A stretch of 64,000 nucleotides of DNA from Bifidobacterium actinocoloniiforme DSM 22766 (GCF_001263395.1 NZ_CP011786.1:1364001-1428000), one strand, 5' to 3'; shown: positions 49,363 through 63,415, counted from the stretch's first letter. Numbers and translations are program-made. The notes: a model not told the origin generated them from the sequence alone.

Positions 49363-49372
49363 ACAACGTTGT
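49363..49372. promoter_or_regulatory. Operator-like palindrome 2 (ACAACGTTGT)
   Basis: A perfect 10-bp palindrome with a central CG, the usual form of LacI-family operators. It is the likely target of the LacI-type regulator encoded at 54461-55498. Confidence 0.5.
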
Positions 49373-49406
49373 ATTAAATAGCGTGCTAACTCTAGGGAAG
49401 GGCATC

Positions 49407-50963
49407 ATGGCATCTCCATTCGACTCTTCGATTCACCAGGCTCAGCTGGACGTGGATCCTGACTTCCGACTTGCTTCGGTTCCAGACCGGATTTTCGGTT
49501 CTTTCGCCGAGCACCTAGGCCGATGCATCTACACCGGCATATATGAGCCTGGTCATCCCAAAGCTGACTGTAATGGGTATCGCACCGATGTAATGGAGTT
49601 GGTCCGAGAGCTCGGGGTTACCGCCATTCGCTATCCGGGCGGGAATTTCGTCTCCGGCTACCGCTGGCAGGATGGCATTGGTCCTCGCAATCAGCGACCT
49701 CGGCGCCTGGACTTGGCCTGGCACTCCACGGAGACCAACGAATTCGGCTTGCACGAGATGGTCGAATGGCTCAAGCGATTGGGTGGAAACGAGCTGATGG
49801 AGGCTGTCAATCTGGGTACGCAAGGTACGCAGGAGGCCCTTGATTTGCTGGAGTACTCCAATATTCCCTCCGGTACCGTCCTGTCCGATTTACGCCGCCG
49901 CAACGGCTCCGAAGACCCGTTCGATATCCATATGTGGTGTCTGGGCAACGAAATGGACGGCCCCTGGCAGCTGGGGCATCGGGATGCTGCCGACTACGCC
50001 CGCACCGCAGCCATGGCGGCGGCGGCCATGCGGCAGATGGATCCGGATGTCGAGCTGGTGGTTTGCGGCTCCTCAAGCCACAGCATGCCCACTTTCGGCG
50101 ATTGGGAACGCACGGTTTTGGAACGTACGTATGAGCAGGTGGACTTCATCTCCAGTCATGCCTACTACCATCCGGTCGATGGTGACATGGATTCGTTCCT
50201 GGCGTCCGGTGAGGATATGGGGGCTTTCATCCGGGAAGTGGCTGCAGTAATCGACGCCACCCGCGCCAAGCTAAAGAGCGATCACCAGGTGGCGATTTCC
50301 TTCGATGAGTGGAATGTGTGGTACCAGGACAGCGAGCCTTCGCGCACACCTGAGGGGATTGGCAATTGGCCGCAAGCCCCGAGGCTCCTTGAAGACGTCT
50401 ACAGCCTCGCAGACGCTGTTGTTTTCGGTGACTTGTTGATTACTTTGCTCAAGCATGCGGACCGGGTGCGTTCAGCCTCCCTGGCTCAGTTGGTCAACGT
50501 CATCGCGCCGATCATGACTGAACCTGGAGGCCCTGCATGGCGGCAGACCACTTTTTATCCTTTCTCGTCAACGGCGCGTCTGTCCAAGGGTGGCAATGTC
50601 GTCGAGTCACATATGAACAGCGACTTCTACGAGACGGCCCGGTACGGTGATGTGCCCGACCTGGATTCGGTGGCCGTAAGCCAGGATGACGGCTCTCTGT
50701 CGATCTTCGTCGCCAATCGGTCGCGCTCTCGGCCGTATGACCTGACCCTGCGTCTGCCCGCGTGGGCCTGCTCCGGTTATTCACGGATTGAGGCCCAAAC
50801 CTTGCACGACGATGACATCCAGGCCAGCAACACTTTGGAAGCGCAGGATCGTGTCCTGCCTCACCCGAACACGACTGCCCGCTTAACGGCCTCCGGCAGT
50901 CAGGCCTCCATCCACCTGCCCCCGGTTTCATGGAGCGCGATTCGGCTTTCTGGGATGCAATGA
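49407..50963 (+). CDS. GH51 alpha-L-arabinofuranosidase
   Basis: Cytoplasmic retaining glycosidase (518 aa) that removes alpha-L-arabinofuranosyl groups from arabino-oligosaccharides. The acid/base is E182 in CLGNEMDGPWQ and the nucleophile E301 in SFDEWNVWY. Also typical are AIRYPGGNFVSGYRWQDGIG and the C-terminal beta-sandwich. ATG 49407 has GGGAAGGG four bases upstream; the GTG at 49383 is less likely. It heads the rightward sugar-import operon, so imported arabinosides are the likely substrate. Confidence 0.94.
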   Translation: MASPFDSSIHQAQLDVDPDFRLASVPDRIFGSFAEHLGRCIYTGIYEPGHPKADCNGYRTDVMELVRELGVTAIRYPGGNFVSGYRWQDGIGPRNQRPRRLDLAWHSTETNEFGLHEMVEWLKRLGGNELMEAVNLGTQGTQEALDLLEYSNIPSGTVLSDLRRRNGSEDPFDIHMWCLGNEMDGPWQLGHRDAADYARTAAMAAAAMRQMDPDVELVVCGSSSHSMPTFGDWERTVLERTYEQVDFISSHAYYHPVDGDMDSFLASGEDMGAFIREVAAVIDATRAKLKSDHQVAISFDEWNVWYQDSEPSRTPEGIGNWPQAPRLLEDVYSLADAVVFGDLLITLLKHADRVRSASLAQLVNVIAPIMTEPGGPAWRQTTFYPFSSTARLSKGGNVVESHMNSDFYETARYGDVPDLDSVAVSQDDGSLSIFVANRSRSRPYDLTLRLPAWACSGYSRIEAQTLHDDDIQASNTLEAQDRVLPHPNTTARLTASGSQASIHLPPVSWSAIRLSGMQ

Positions 50964-50966
50964 TGA

Positions 50967-50995
50967 CTGATTGATTGATGTGATCGGTCAATCAG
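50967..50995 (+). terminator. Hairpin between the GH51 gene and the binding-protein gene
   Basis: CTGATTGA (50967-50974) pairs with TCAATCAG (50988-50995) three bases after the GH51 stop. No T-tract follows, so it is more likely an mRNA-processing or stability stem than a full terminator. Confidence 0.45.
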
Positions 50996-51086
50996 AAAGA
51001 AGGGAGGAAGCGCAAAACGAAACTTCAAGCGGGTTGGTATGACAGCTTGCTTCGAGCTCAATTGTACGAAAAAGGAAGGTAGACCA

Positions 51087-52487
51087 ATGAAGAAATCGAT
51101 GAGGATTGCTTCAGCTTGCGTCGCATGTTTGGCATTGTTGTCGTTCAGCGCCTGTGGCGCACCGGGATCCCAAGGCTCCAAGGACGCCGGAGGGGCTGAC
51201 CAGGTGCATAGCGACGCCAAGGCGAATGATGATGCGAAGTGTCAAAACACCATCAAGAAAAAGGGTGTTGAGAAGGTCACGGTTTGGGCCTGGTACCCAG
51301 CCATGGAAAAGATGGTCGATACATTTAACGATCAGCATGATGATGTGCAGGTTTGCTGGACCAGAGCTGGTTCGGGGCAGACTCAATATCAGAAGATCAC
51401 CACCGCAGTCAAGGCGAAGTCAGGTTTGGCGGATGTGGTGCAAATCGAGTATGACGTGCTGAGCCAGTATGTATCAGGCGTCGAGAAGCACTTGGTCGAT
51501 CTCAACCAGTTTGGGGCCGACAAGCTTTCCGATAAGTACACCAAAGGTGTTTGGAATGCGGTGAGCTTGAGGGGCGGTAAGTCTGTTTATGCGATTCCAG
51601 TAGACCAAGGCCCATACGTCATGATGTATCGAAAGGATATTTTCGATAAATACGGGGTCAAGGTGCCGACCACCTGGCAGGAGTATGAGCAAGCCGGGAA
51701 AGAGTTGCGGCAGAAGGGCTTCCAGGGGCATATCGGCAACTACGAACCTAGCGGTAACGGTTCTAACGTCACGCTTATCGCCCAGAACAAGGGCAAAGTA
51801 TATGACTACTCTGCCTCTCAGCCTGATAAGTTGGGCGTCGACTTCACTAGCAAAGAGTCCAAGGAGGTCATGGAGTACTGGCAGAGACTCGCCAAAGAGG
51901 GTGTGGTGACCACCGATGACGCTTATACCGCCGAGTGGTACAAGAAGATTGTTGACGGTTCTTGGGCTACGGCGGTTTGCGCGTCCTGGCTGGTAGGGAA
52001 TCTTCGCGGGGTCAGTGGGGCGGATTCGAGCGCTGACTGGAAGGTAGCGAAGGCTCCTGGGTGGAGTTCCACAACGCCGAGTGTGAACTTCGGCGGGTCG
52101 TCTTTGGCTGTGACCGACCAAGCGAAGGTTACGAAAAAGGCCGCCAAGGTAGCTATGGAGTTCTTCGATGATCCTGCCATCCAGCAGACGGCTATCACTG
52201 AAAGCGGACTCTTCCCAACGTGGACCAAAGTCTTGAATTCCGAGAGCTTCCAGAATATGACGGATCCCTTCTACGGTGATCAAAAGATAAATCAGGTTAT
52301 AGCTCCAGTAGCCCTAGGGTACAAGGGCTATGACTTCTTGCCCTTCCAGCCATACGCTTACGACGAGCAGACCAAGGTCTTCACCGAGATTGTGCGCAAT
52401 GGAGCGGATGTCCCCAGCTCACTGCGTGCATTGAACAAGACGCTCACTGACTATGCAACTCAGCAAGGGTTCACGGTCAAGAAGTAG
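51087..52487 (+). CDS. Sugar ABC transporter substrate-binding lipoprotein
   Basis: Extracellular solute-binding protein family 1 (466 aa), attached to the membrane by a lipid. The signal MKKSMRIASACVACLALLSF leads to a lipobox-like FSAC with the lipidated cysteine at residue 28 or so. The mature part has the usual bilobal features (VWAWYPAMEKMVDTFNDQH, and YAIPVDQGPYVMMYRKDIF). AAGGAAGG stands seven bases before ATG 51087. It precedes its two permeases. Arabino-oligosaccharides are the inferred ligand because of the GH51 neighbour. A strong hairpin follows it. Confidence 0.92.
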   Translation: MKKSMRIASACVACLALLSFSACGAPGSQGSKDAGGADQVHSDAKANDDAKCQNTIKKKGVEKVTVWAWYPAMEKMVDTFNDQHDDVQVCWTRAGSGQTQYQKITTAVKAKSGLADVVQIEYDVLSQYVSGVEKHLVDLNQFGADKLSDKYTKGVWNAVSLRGGKSVYAIPVDQGPYVMMYRKDIFDKYGVKVPTTWQEYEQAGKELRQKGFQGHIGNYEPSGNGSNVTLIAQNKGKVYDYSASQPDKLGVDFTSKESKEVMEYWQRLAKEGVVTTDDAYTAEWYKKIVDGSWATAVCASWLVGNLRGVSGADSSADWKVAKAPGWSSTTPSVNFGGSSLAVTDQAKVTKKAAKVAMEFFDDPAIQQTAITESGLFPTWTKVLNSESFQNMTDPFYGDQKINQVIAPVALGYKGYDFLPFQPYAYDEQTKVFTEIVRNGADVPSSLRALNKTLTDYATQQGFTVKK

Positions 52488-52496
52488 CGCAGAATT

Positions 52497-52526
52497 GGGG
52501 CCGGGAGGCCTGTTCCTTCCGGCCCC
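52497..52526 (+). terminator. Intra-operon hairpin after the binding-protein gene
   Basis: GGGGCCGG and CCGGCCCC with an additional AGG/CCT form a stem of about 11 bp only ten bases after the stop codon. There is no T-tract. Such stems after binding-protein genes commonly protect the upstream mRNA and let the binding protein exceed the permeases. Confidence 0.55.
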
Positions 52527-52546
52527 GGTTATGAGAGGCAACAGTC

Positions 52547-53470
52547 ATGTCATCAATCAGGTCGAAAGCGCTCCCCGCGCGTAAGCGAGGGATATCCAGG
52601 AAGGAAAACGCCTGGGGCTGGTTCTTTACAGCGCCTTTCGCGGTGATTTTCCTGTTCTTCCTCGTCATCCCACTGGCATACGCTTTTTACGTTTCTCTGT
52701 TTTCTTATACGCAGTTGAAAGGTGCTGTGTTCACAGGCCTGGGCAACTATACCCGTGCCTTCCGCGATCCCATTTTCTTGGCCGGCATGGGCCGCGTGGT
52801 CATGTATGCGGTGGTCATGGTGCCCACGCAGCTGGTCTTTGCCCTTATCCTGGCTTTGGTGCTTGATAGTGTAAAGAACCGTTTTGCGTCGTTCTCACGC
52901 CTGGCTTTCTTCTTGCCGTACGCCATTCCTGTGGTCATTGGGGCACTGATGTGGGGATTCCTGTACTCCAAGCAGATGGGTCCGTTTACCTCCATTTTCG
53001 ACTTGTTTGGAATGAAGGCGCCGGCATTCTTGAGCCCAAGCGGGATCTTCGGGTCGCTTGTAAATATCGTGACCTGGCAATGGACTGGTTACTACATGGT
53101 TATTCTGTATTCGGCCCTTCAATCCGTACCGCCTGAACTCTATGAGTCGGCGCGGCTCGACGGGGCTTCAGAGGTGCAGATTGCCTTAAGGATCAAAACC
53201 CCCATCATTTCAAGTTCGCTGGTTATGGTAACTGTCTTCTCCTTGATTGGGACTTTGCAGTTTTACACAGAGCCGATGATTCTGCGCAATAACGTCCCAT
53301 CGGTCATCGCTCCGGAATACACCCCGAATATGTACGCTCAGGCGCTCGCTTTCAATTACAACCAGTTAAATTATTCCGCGACGGTGTCGTTCGCTTTGGG
53401 GCTTTTGGTGGTGGTGTTCAGCGTCGTTTTCATGCGCTTGACCCGGCATCAGTCAGGATTGGAGGATTGA
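52547..53470 (+). CDS. Sugar ABC transporter permease, MalF type
   Basis: First permease of the second sugar importer (307 aa). A basic N-terminus (RSKALPARKRGISRKEN) precedes six membrane helices, the first WGWFFTAPFAVIFLFFLVIPL. The ATPase-docking loop is YESARLDGASEVQIALRIKT. GAGAGG lies about ten bases before ATG 52547. Its stop is one base before the next permease. No ATPase gene is present locally. Confidence 0.92.
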   Translation: MSSIRSKALPARKRGISRKENAWGWFFTAPFAVIFLFFLVIPLAYAFYVSLFSYTQLKGAVFTGLGNYTRAFRDPIFLAGMGRVVMYAVVMVPTQLVFALILALVLDSVKNRFASFSRLAFFLPYAIPVVIGALMWGFLYSKQMGPFTSIFDLFGMKAPAFLSPSGIFGSLVNIVTWQWTGYYMVILYSALQSVPPELYESARLDGASEVQIALRIKTPIISSSLVMVTVFSLIGTLQFYTEPMILRNNVPSVIAPEYTPNMYAQALAFNYNQLNYSATVSFALGLLVVVFSVVFMRLTRHQSGLED

Positions 53471-53471
53471 T

Positions 53472-54368
53472 ATGGGTAGGCGAATTTCACGCAATCAAGT
53501 TACCGATGGCGGCCGCGTCCGCAGCTCTCACCGCTTAGCCTATGTGCTGCTACTTATCTGCTGCGTTTACTTCCTGTTCCCTGTCTGGTGGCTATTAGTG
53601 GCAGCTACCAAAAACAACGCCGGCTTGTTCTCCGGCGCTCACGGAGCTATGTGGTTCGACAATAATTTTGCGTTGTGGAGCAACATCAAGCAGCTAAGCA
53701 CGTATGAGGGCGGTATTTACTGGCGGTGGCTGTTCAACTCCCTCTTATACGCGGTTGTCGGTGGTATAGGGGCCACAGCCATATCGGTGATGGCTGGCTA
53801 TGGTTTTGCCAAGTTCCGCTTCCATGGCCGGAAGTTCTACTTCAATGTCGTATTGGGCGCGCTGATGATCCCGACGACCGCCTTGGTTATTCCCACCTTT
53901 ATCCTGATGTCCCAGTTTGGCATGACCGACACTATCTGGGCAGTTCTTTTGCCTTCCCTGCTATCTCCGTTCGGCACCTACCTCATGAGGATTTACTGCA
54001 TGGGCTCCTTACCGGATGAAATGATGGAGGCGGCGAGGGTGGATGGTGCTGGCGAACTCAGGACCTTCTTCCAGGTTTCGTTGCCAATTATGACCCCCGC
54101 TATCACAACTGTCTTCCTGTTGTCGGTAGTGGGCTGCTGGAACAACTTCTTCCTGCCATCGGTCGTGCTTTCTGACACCAAGCTCTTCCCGATTACAGTA
54201 GGTTTGACTCAGTGGCAGGTAAAATCGAATGCTGGTGCGGGGTCGGAGCAGGTATGGAACCTGATCACGTCGGGTGCGCTGGTATCGGTTATACCGCTCG
54301 TTCTGGCTTTCCTTTTCCTTCAGCGATACTGGGTAGGAGGGCTGGCGGCTGGTTCCGTGAAGGCCTAA
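53472..54368 (+). CDS. Sugar ABC transporter permease, MalG type
   Basis: Second permease (298 aa) with six helices, the first LAYVLLLICCVYFLFPVWWL. The docking loop is MEAARVDGAGELRTFFQVSL, and the end LQRYWVGGLAAGSVKA is like that of the MalG-type permease at 2362-3354. The ATG follows the previous stop by one base, so translation is coupled. A strong terminator ends this unit before the regulator gene. Confidence 0.92.
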   Translation: MGRRISRNQVTDGGRVRSSHRLAYVLLLICCVYFLFPVWWLLVAATKNNAGLFSGAHGAMWFDNNFALWSNIKQLSTYEGGIYWRWLFNSLLYAVVGGIGATAISVMAGYGFAKFRFHGRKFYFNVVLGALMIPTTALVIPTFILMSQFGMTDTIWAVLLPSLLSPFGTYLMRIYCMGSLPDEMMEAARVDGAGELRTFFQVSLPIMTPAITTVFLLSVVGCWNNFFLPSVVLSDTKLFPITVGLTQWQVKSNAGAGSEQVWNLITSGALVSVIPLVLAFLFLQRYWVGGLAAGSVKA

Positions 54369-54376
54369 TGGGTAAA

Positions 54377-54410
54377 ACCGGCCCACGTCTGCAGTGGGCC
54401 GGTATACCCT
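54377..54410 (+). terminator. Terminator of the arabinoside import operon
   Basis: A perfect 10-bp stem ACCGGCCCAC/GTGGGCCGGT with loop GTCTGCA starts nine bases after the permease stop. The following ATACCCTTGTTG is only moderately T-rich. Confidence 0.65.
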
Positions 54411-54460
54411 TGTTGTGAACGGACTCACCCGCGATGCTGAAGGTAAAAAGGTGATGAAGC

Positions 54461-55498
54461 ATGCAAAAGCGAGCGACTATCAAAGATGTGGCGCGCGAAG
54501 CGCATGTGTCGATCAAAACTGTTTCGAACGTCATCAATGATTCTGGAAGCATGAGGCCGCAAACCCGAAAACGGGTCGAACAGGCTATCGACAGTCTGGG
54601 ATATTCGATTAACATGTCGGCTCGCCTGCTGAAAACCGGCGAATCACGTCTCTTGGGTTTGGCTACGTTCGACTTCGCCCAACCATTCCCAGCGACTTTC
54701 GTTGACGCGGTAGTCAAGGCAGCTCGTAAACGCCAGTACGGGGTCGTCGTCGATACATACGACAGCGACGGGGAAGGGCTGAGCACGATCCTTAAAGAGA
54801 TTCCCCAGCTTGGGGCGGATGGGTGGGTTTTCCTAATGGACCGACCGGCCCATCCCAAGTCCATCCTCGACCAGAACTATCCTCTGGTATTGGCTGGTGA
54901 TTACCTGTCCTACGGGAAAGTGGATAGCGTTATGATGCCCAACGTCGATGCGGTCAAAGCCGTTGTGGGAAGATTGCTCGACGGTGGGGTGGAACGCATA
55001 GGCCTTATCGGTGCTCCTGATGGTGCGGACCGCCAGCTTGTCTTCGAAGCCCAGGAAGGCGGGCGTCCCATGCGTACCCGGGGGTATATTGAGGCTTTTG
55101 AAGAACGCGGAATGCGGGTGGATTGGCGGATTATGGTGTCCGGCAATAAGTGGATCAGCAGTGACGGTGAACGGGCGGTGAGTACGATGCTAGCCAATGC
55201 TGATCTGCCTGAGGCCATAGTTTGCCTCAATGACGCGCTCGCGTTTGGGACCATGCATGAGTTGCAACGCCGAGGTTTTAGTATCCCTGAAGATGTACAG
55301 ATTGTAGGTTTTGACAATGTGGCTGAAGGGCGCTACTCCAACCCAGCCCTGACGACTATCGACCCCAATACCGGTGATTTCGCTCAGCGTGCCGTCGATA
55401 TGGTGATCGAGCGTATAGAAGGCTATCAGGGGCCGGCCAGAATGTGTACCACTGATTTTCGGCTTATCGAGCGCGCTTCTACTTGGTTCGAACGCTAA
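54461..55498 (+). CDS. LacI-family transcriptional regulator
   Basis: Repressor of 345 aa. The DNA-binding domain is at the start: ATIKDVAREAHVSIKTVSNV (5-24), followed by a ligand-binding domain with IVCLNDALAFGTMHELQRRG and QIVGFDNVAEGRYSNPALTT. ATG 54461 has AAGGTGATG a few bases upstream. It lies directly after the GH51-ABC operon and probably controls it through the ACAA-N2-TTGT sites at 49306 and 49363. The operon's end product or an arabinose derivative is the expected inducer. It may be expressed partly by read-through. Confidence 0.92.
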   Translation: MQKRATIKDVAREAHVSIKTVSNVINDSGSMRPQTRKRVEQAIDSLGYSINMSARLLKTGESRLLGLATFDFAQPFPATFVDAVVKAARKRQYGVVVDTYDSDGEGLSTILKEIPQLGADGWVFLMDRPAHPKSILDQNYPLVLAGDYLSYGKVDSVMMPNVDAVKAVVGRLLDGGVERIGLIGAPDGADRQLVFEAQEGGRPMRTRGYIEAFEERGMRVDWRIMVSGNKWISSDGERAVSTMLANADLPEAIVCLNDALAFGTMHELQRRGFSIPEDVQIVGFDNVAEGRYSNPALTTIDPNTGDFAQRAVDMVIERIEGYQGPARMCTTDFRLIERASTWFER

Positions 55499-55675
55499 TA
55501 AAAGCAGATTTCCCCCCGCACGCTTTCAGCAGGCCGCCGAACCGGTAATCGTTCCACACAGCAGGCAGTTATTATCAAACTATCAGATACCGGTCGGTGC
55601 AAGGTCAGCCATTAGGCTATCGGGGTCCGAGCCCGGCCGCAGCGAGTGACGATAAGCATCGAGGAGGGCTGCCCC

Positions 55676-56650
55676 ATGATGCGTGCGCATCGCCTGTCTG
55701 GGCCCAGGGACGAGGACGGCCGTCCGTTGCCTCACTCCACCAGCCGTATACACAGGGTCGCCATCAATGGCGCAAATCTGGCCTTTTCGATGAATCCAGC
55801 CCCTCGCCAGGCTCCAATCCTCCTCTACTTGCACGGCGGTCCCGGCGATGCCTGCATCCCTCTGACCGAGCGCTACAACACGCCCCTGGAGCGCTATTTC
55901 CGCGTCATCAACCTGGACCAGCGCGGCTGTGGGCTCTCCTATTACCCCTTCCGCCCGGGTGAGAGCATCACCATCGAGAGCATGGTGGAGGACATCCACG
56001 CTTTCGTCGCCCTCCTGGCCCGAGCCTATCCTGGCGCGCCTATCACCCTCTTGGGGCACTCTTGGGGCAGTGTCCTGGGCCTGGAGTTCGCCCGCCGCTG
56101 GCCCTCTTTGATTCGCCGTTTCATCGGCGTTGGCCAGGTGGTCTGCATGCCTGCCAGTCACCACGCGCGTTCCCTCCCCACCCCGGGCTTCAGCCCGGCC
56201 TGGCTGGGGCGGCTTGTGGCCCAGGAGAGCAATCTGGCTGACCTCCTCTTGCTCTTGGTTGAGATGGGCCGCACTGGTTGGTTGCGTGGACTGCGCCAAA
56301 GTCTGGACCGGGTGGCCGCCTACCTGCGGTCCCCGGACTACGGGCTGGCCGGTTTATGGGGATTGCTGCTAGGGGCGCACCAGTCGCATGCCCGCCTTGA
56401 TTCGCAGCTGGATAGGGTGGATTTCTCTGCCATCCGTTCGTTCACTGCCCCTGTGGCTTTTTTGGAGGGGCGTCACGACCAGCACCTGCCCTCCCAGCTG
56501 GTGGCTCGCTATGCCGCCAGGTTGACAAGTCCGCACGAATTCGTCTGGTTCGACCACTCCGGTCACTGCCCGCAGTGGGAGGAGCCGGGGCGTTTCAATA
56601 GGGAGGTGCTGCGTCTGTGCAGGGAAGACTTTAATGACGACACGCCGTAG
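55676..56650 (+). CDS. Proline iminopeptidase-like alpha/beta hydrolase
   Basis: Cytoplasmic hydrolase (324 aa) of the prolyl aminopeptidase group. The oxyanion motif HGGPG is at 53-57, the nucleophile serine S129 in GHSWGS, and DQRGCGLS follows the usual pattern. The acid is probably in FLEGRHDQHLP and the catalytic histidine in DHSGHCPQWE. GAGGAGG precedes ATG 55676; a second ATG follows at once. The substrate may be N-terminal proline peptides, but related enzymes also hydrolyse esters. It is not obviously part of an operon and lies just before the rRNA promoter region. Confidence 0.85.
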   Translation: MMRAHRLSGPRDEDGRPLPHSTSRIHRVAINGANLAFSMNPAPRQAPILLYLHGGPGDACIPLTERYNTPLERYFRVINLDQRGCGLSYYPFRPGESITIESMVEDIHAFVALLARAYPGAPITLLGHSWGSVLGLEFARRWPSLIRRFIGVGQVVCMPASHHARSLPTPGFSPAWLGRLVAQESNLADLLLLLVEMGRTGWLRGLRQSLDRVAAYLRSPDYGLAGLWGLLLGAHQSHARLDSQLDRVDFSAIRSFTAPVAFLEGRHDQHLPSQLVARYAARLTSPHEFVWFDHSGHCPQWEEPGRFNREVLRLCREDFNDDTP

Positions 56651-56994
56651 AATGGCGGAATAACGCCGTTTTATGCCCTGTCAAAAGGGTACGATTTGCC
56701 ATAGGAGCTTGTTCGTAGTAAGTTTATCACTTGCTGCCGCTCAGCTGCACAGAGTCCACAGGGGTTCTTTGCAGAGGGGTGTGTAAGAGTGGTTTGAGAA
56801 CTCAATAGTGTGTTTGTACTGCTTATAGTTTTTTGATTGTCAGTCTGATGCCTGCCTGGCGTGTTTGCGTTGGGTGCGTGGGAGCGCTTAATTGGTGTCG
56901 GGTTTTTTTGTGTGGGCCTTCCATTGGACCGTTTGGTTTGGTGGTTGGCTTTTTTGTCAGTTTTGTATTGGGGCTTGTTTCTGCCCTTTCATTT
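56651..56994 (+). promoter_or_regulatory. rRNA operon promoter and leader
   Basis: No gene is seen. A candidate promoter is TTGCCA (56696-56701), 17 bases, TAAGTT (56719-56724), which is weak. The antitermination-type box TTGAGAACTCAATAGTG lies at 56794-56810 and resembles boxA regions before actinobacterial 16S genes. T-rich tracts precede the 16S start. Confidence 0.55.
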
Positions 56995-62025
<5,031 letters not shown>

Positions 62026-62204
62026 GCCCTTGCCGTGTGGTGGGGGTCGTGGCGTGGCGTGAGCTTGCCGTGACGGACGGCCTTCAACGGGTCAGGGTCC
62101 GGCGCTTCAAGCGATCATGAGGAACACGCGTCCGCTAGCCGGTCCCCGAGCCAGCACCAAGCATCCCCGTCAACGCGGGGGTGGTTCATGGATTGTTGTT
62201 TGTT

Positions 62205-62322
62205 TTGCGGTGGTCATAGCCTGGGGGAGACGCCCGGTCCCATTCCGAACCCGGAAGCTAAGACCCAGCACGGCGATGGTACTGCACTCGGTAGGGTGTG
62301 GGAGAGTAGCGCACCGCCGCAA
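62205..62322 (+). rRNA. rrf: 5S ribosomal RNA
   Basis: About 118 bases from TTGCGGTGGTCATAGCC to CGCACCGCCGCAA, whose ends pair in the terminal helix. The internal CCATTCCGAACCCGGAAG loop is characteristic. It lies about 180 bases after the 23S gene. Confidence 0.95.
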
Positions 62323-62336
62323 CACAAACGTTCGAG

Positions 62337-62371
62337 AGCCCCGGCAAGCACCACGCTTCCCGGGGCTTTTT
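62337..62371 (+). terminator. Terminator of the rRNA operon
   Basis: AGCCCCGG (62337-62344) pairs with CCGGGGCT (62360-62367) and runs directly into five T residues. Confidence 0.88.
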
Positions 62372-62780
62372 GCATATCCAGCCGATGCCGATTCTTTCTT
62401 CTCAATCAGTGGAATCCAGGTTGCGATCTTCATATAGCGCCGCCATAGGTGTACCTTCTCATGTGCTTCTAGGTTAGAACATTGTGCTGAAGCAGGGTAT
62501 GTCAATGGTTGAGTTGATGCCCTTATAATTAGGCAATTGCGAATCGGACACTGACTCGCTTTTTTCTATTTTGGTTAGACTTCCCAGCCATGTGTGAAGC
62601 CGGCACTTGTTAACAGTAAGTAACTGACCCGTATCAACGAATTCTATCATTAATGACACCAAGAAGAGTCTACCTGTAGGGTAAATCAGCATTAGCACTA
62701 CATTTATTGTTTACAGCACAGTACTGAGCAAGTGTTAAACGAATCTGCAACTATAAGATGAAACGTTACCAAGATGGTAG
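62372..62780. other. Low-GC spacer after the rRNA operon
   Basis: No convincing gene. The sequence is much poorer in GC than the rest of the window. A leftward 74-codon frame (62474-62698) lacks a ribosome-binding site, and a 14-codon frame on the minus strand near 62445 has one but is too short to interpret. No repeat or insertion-sequence end was found. Confidence 0.5.
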
Positions 62781-63248
62781 TTAGCCATGTTTCTTGACTA
62801 CCGATTCTCTGAAGGGGATTTTCGACTTTTCATCCTTGTGACGTTTTCTGGCATGGCGCGTATACGCATTGTTTAAGCCGCATGAAGAACTAAGAAATAC
62901 GAGGGCAGCTTTCCTTTTGTACCGTTGCCATATCCAGTAGTTTATGTACAGATCTTCTTCGCTCCCTGCTCGGAGTAAACGCCAGGTCCTAACATGCTTG
63001 GCAAAATACTCATCTGTGTATTTGCCTTTTCTTACAAAGTCGTACAAGTAGCCGAGCGGAAAAATGATAATGAGAATGATAATGAGGAGACACAAAAAAA
63101 CAAGAACTCTGGCCAACCATTGATTTAACAAAGACTTCGCTTCCTCTGCTAAGACCGGGTTGATATGGACGGGAAAGTCGAATTCGGTGTCAGTTGACAA
63201 TGATACGGTTAAATTGTGGTAGGCAGATGTGATTGCCGTTATGCACAT
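62781..63248 (-). CDS. Small membrane protein of unknown function
   Basis: Hypothetical protein (155 aa) that I do not recognise. An N-terminal polar stretch of about 45 residues precedes one strong membrane helix (about 47-68, LVFLCLLIIILIIIFPLGYL). A basic C-terminal half rich in Tyr, Arg and Lys (YINYWIWQRYKRKAALVFL, then HARKRHKDEKSK) probably lies in the cytoplasm. ATG 63248 has AAAGGA well spaced, and a good promoter is seen upstream, so it looks like a true gene. Codon use and low GC differ from the neighbours, which suggests acquisition. Confidence 0.65.
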   Translation of the reverse strand: MCITAITSAYHNLTVSLSTDTEFDFPVHINPVLAEEAKSLLNQWLARVLVFLCLLIIILIIIFPLGYLYDFVRKGKYTDEYFAKHVRTWRLLRAGSEEDLYINYWIWQRYKRKAALVFLSSSCGLNNAYTRHARKRHKDEKSKIPFRESVVKKHG

Positions 63249-63285
63249 GCAAAAATCCTTTCGGCAAAAATTGAAGTTCCACAGA

Positions 63286-63315
63286 ATAGTACAAAATGTT
63301 GAAACTCACGCTCAA
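63286..63315 (-). promoter_or_regulatory. Predicted promoter of the small membrane protein gene
   Basis: On the minus strand TTGAGC (63310-63315), an 18-base spacer and TACTAT (63286-63291) match the sigma-70 consensus well. Confidence 0.5.
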
Positions 63316-63415
63316 GAGGATCTGCCTGGCGTGTCTAGCACGAGAGTATTAAAAGCGGTTAGAAGAGTGTGGATTAGCTGGCAGGGCAGCGTTTAGGCGC
63401 ACAAAGGAGATAGGT

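Larger units (their letters stand above)
48999..49406. other. Spacer with a hairpin and the GH51 promoter region
   Basis: No gene is seen. GGTGGGCG (49097-49104) and CGCCCACC (49121-49128) form an 8-bp stem that may end the antiporter transcript, though without a T-tract. From about 49240 the sequence becomes AT-rich and holds a promoter and two operator-like palindromes for the GH51 gene. The heptamer GTTGTAT occurs three times (49285, 49312, 49368). Confidence 0.6.

Noticed and set aside
62474-62698. 74-codon leftward frame in the low-GC spacer
   Set aside because: No ribosome-binding site and no recognisable sequence; long frames are easily found by chance here.
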